12,773 nt of DNA, from NCBI GenBank assembly GCA_007121175.1, contig SKMG01000284.1, positions 1 through 12,773 on the forward strand, given 5' to 3'. This DNA is from Trueperaceae bacterium. Lineage in GTDB: Bacteria > Deinococcota > Deinococci > Deinococcales > Trueperaceae. The position numbers and the translations under genes are program-made. Positions within the stretch are counted from its first letter, which is position 1. The number at the start of each line of letters is the position of its first letter. The notes under the pieces are model-generated. The model had not been told where the DNA came from, did not search any database, and saw only the letters and a list, made by a program, of their open reading frames with translations. This document shows, in pieces, positions 12,427 to 12,773 of the stretch.

Positions 12427-12773
12427 TCATCCACACCCGGCGCAGCCGCCCCCTGCCCCGGCTGCCAGCCGCCGCTCGATCTCCTTCGAGGTCGGCGTGA
12501 CCGCGAGTCCGCCGAGAGCGGTACAGCGGTGTTCGCGCGGCATGCGCTCCGCGACCTCCTTGGCGGCGTCGATGACCTCGTCGAGCGGGATGAGCGGATC
12601 AAAGCCGGAGAGCGCCATGTTGGCGCACATCAGCGCGTTGCTGGCCGCGAGGACGTTCTTGCCCAGGCAGGGCGCCTCGACGCGGTTGGCGATCGGGTCG
12701 CAGATGAGACCCAGCATGCTCTGCAGCGCCAGCGAGGCCGCAGCGAGGGCCTCGTCCCGACTGCCTCCGGCGA
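12427..12773 (-). CDS. sdaAA: L-serine dehydratase, iron-sulfur type, alpha chain (C-terminal part)
   Basis: The C-terminal 115 residues of the [4Fe-4S] L-serine deaminase alpha domain, which converts L-serine to pyruvate and ammonia. The frame runs through the right edge, so the internal ATG at 12717 is not the start. Visible hallmarks are ALQSMLGLICDP, then VEAPCLGKN, ANMALSG, and the near-terminal GGLAVT. The cysteines of CDP and PC are 11 residues apart, the same spacing as two cluster ligands known in the Legionella enzyme. The tail after GGLAVT is extended and ends CAGCG, placing a cysteine next to last. In the Legionella enzyme a C-terminal cysteine tail folds onto the cluster, so the tail may be similar here. 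Whether the beta domain is fused or separate cannot be seen. Confidence 0.88.
   Translation of the reverse strand, partial: AGGSRDEALAAASLALQSMLGLICDPIANRVEAPCLGKNVLAASNALMCANMALSGFDPLIPLDEVIDAAKEVAERMPREHRCTALGGLAVTPTSKEIERRLAAGAGGGCAGCG

Overview
This is a gene-dense, GC-rich stretch of bacterial chromosome. It holds fifteen protein genes, two of them cut by the window edges, and no RNA genes. The longest gap between genes is about 190 bp. I favour Deinococcota (Trueperaceae-like), with Actinobacteriota or Chloroflexota as alternatives. The reasons are the GC content, a solute-binding protein with an ordinary signal peptide instead of a lipobox, and many genes that start 5-9 bases after a TANNNT -10 box with no Shine-Dalgarno (SD) sequence, i.e. 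leaderless mRNAs. This placement is inference, since no marker gene is present.

Left part (1-4684). On the minus strand lie the N-terminal part of a family-5 (peptide/nickel type) ABC solute-binding protein and an apparent two-gene operon: an exported two-domain rhodanese followed by an erythromycin-esterase-family hydrolase. Divergent from the rhodanese is a MntA-HepT toxin-antitoxin pair (nucleotidyltransferase antitoxin, HEPN RNase toxin). The 110-bp divergent gap has a perfect 15-bp palindrome at its exact midpoint. A small DoxX/DUF417-like membrane protein converges on hepT.

Middle part (4764-10912). A GNAT acetyltransferase with its own leaderless promoter is followed by two divergent operons. 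The minus operon encodes a divergent PlsY-like acyltransferase and a membrane GT2 glycosyltransferase (4-bp overlap). The plus operon encodes a four-helix membrane protein, a SnoaL/NTF2-like protein, a retinol-dehydrogenase-like SDR and a CrtI/retinol-saturase-like FAD oxidoreductase, all overlapping or nearly so. Between them are matching -10 boxes (TAGCAT on both strands) and a 34-bp near-perfect dyad covering both expected -35 positions. The two operons therefore look co-regulated, and the enzyme set suggests modification of an unsaturated lipid or isoprenoid. The substrate is unknown.

Right part (10913-12773). After the FAD gene come a GC hairpin and five tandem 23-bp repeats. Next is a strong leaderless promoter (TTGACA-17-TAGCCT-6-ATG) whose spacer carries an inverted half copy of the repeat. 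It drives a stand-alone AAA_14/DUF4143 ATPase with a PD-(D/E)XK-like C-terminus. The C-terminal part of an iron-sulfur L-serine dehydratase (SdaAA) converges on it and runs off the right edge.

A recurrent oddity is short tandem repeats of 21-25 bp, each containing a small hairpin or dyad, at four gene ends (857-900, 4149-4212, 10936-11050, 12375-12423). The best candidates for something undescribed are the co-regulated divergent lipid-type operons and the repeat-preceded ATPase/nuclease-like gene.
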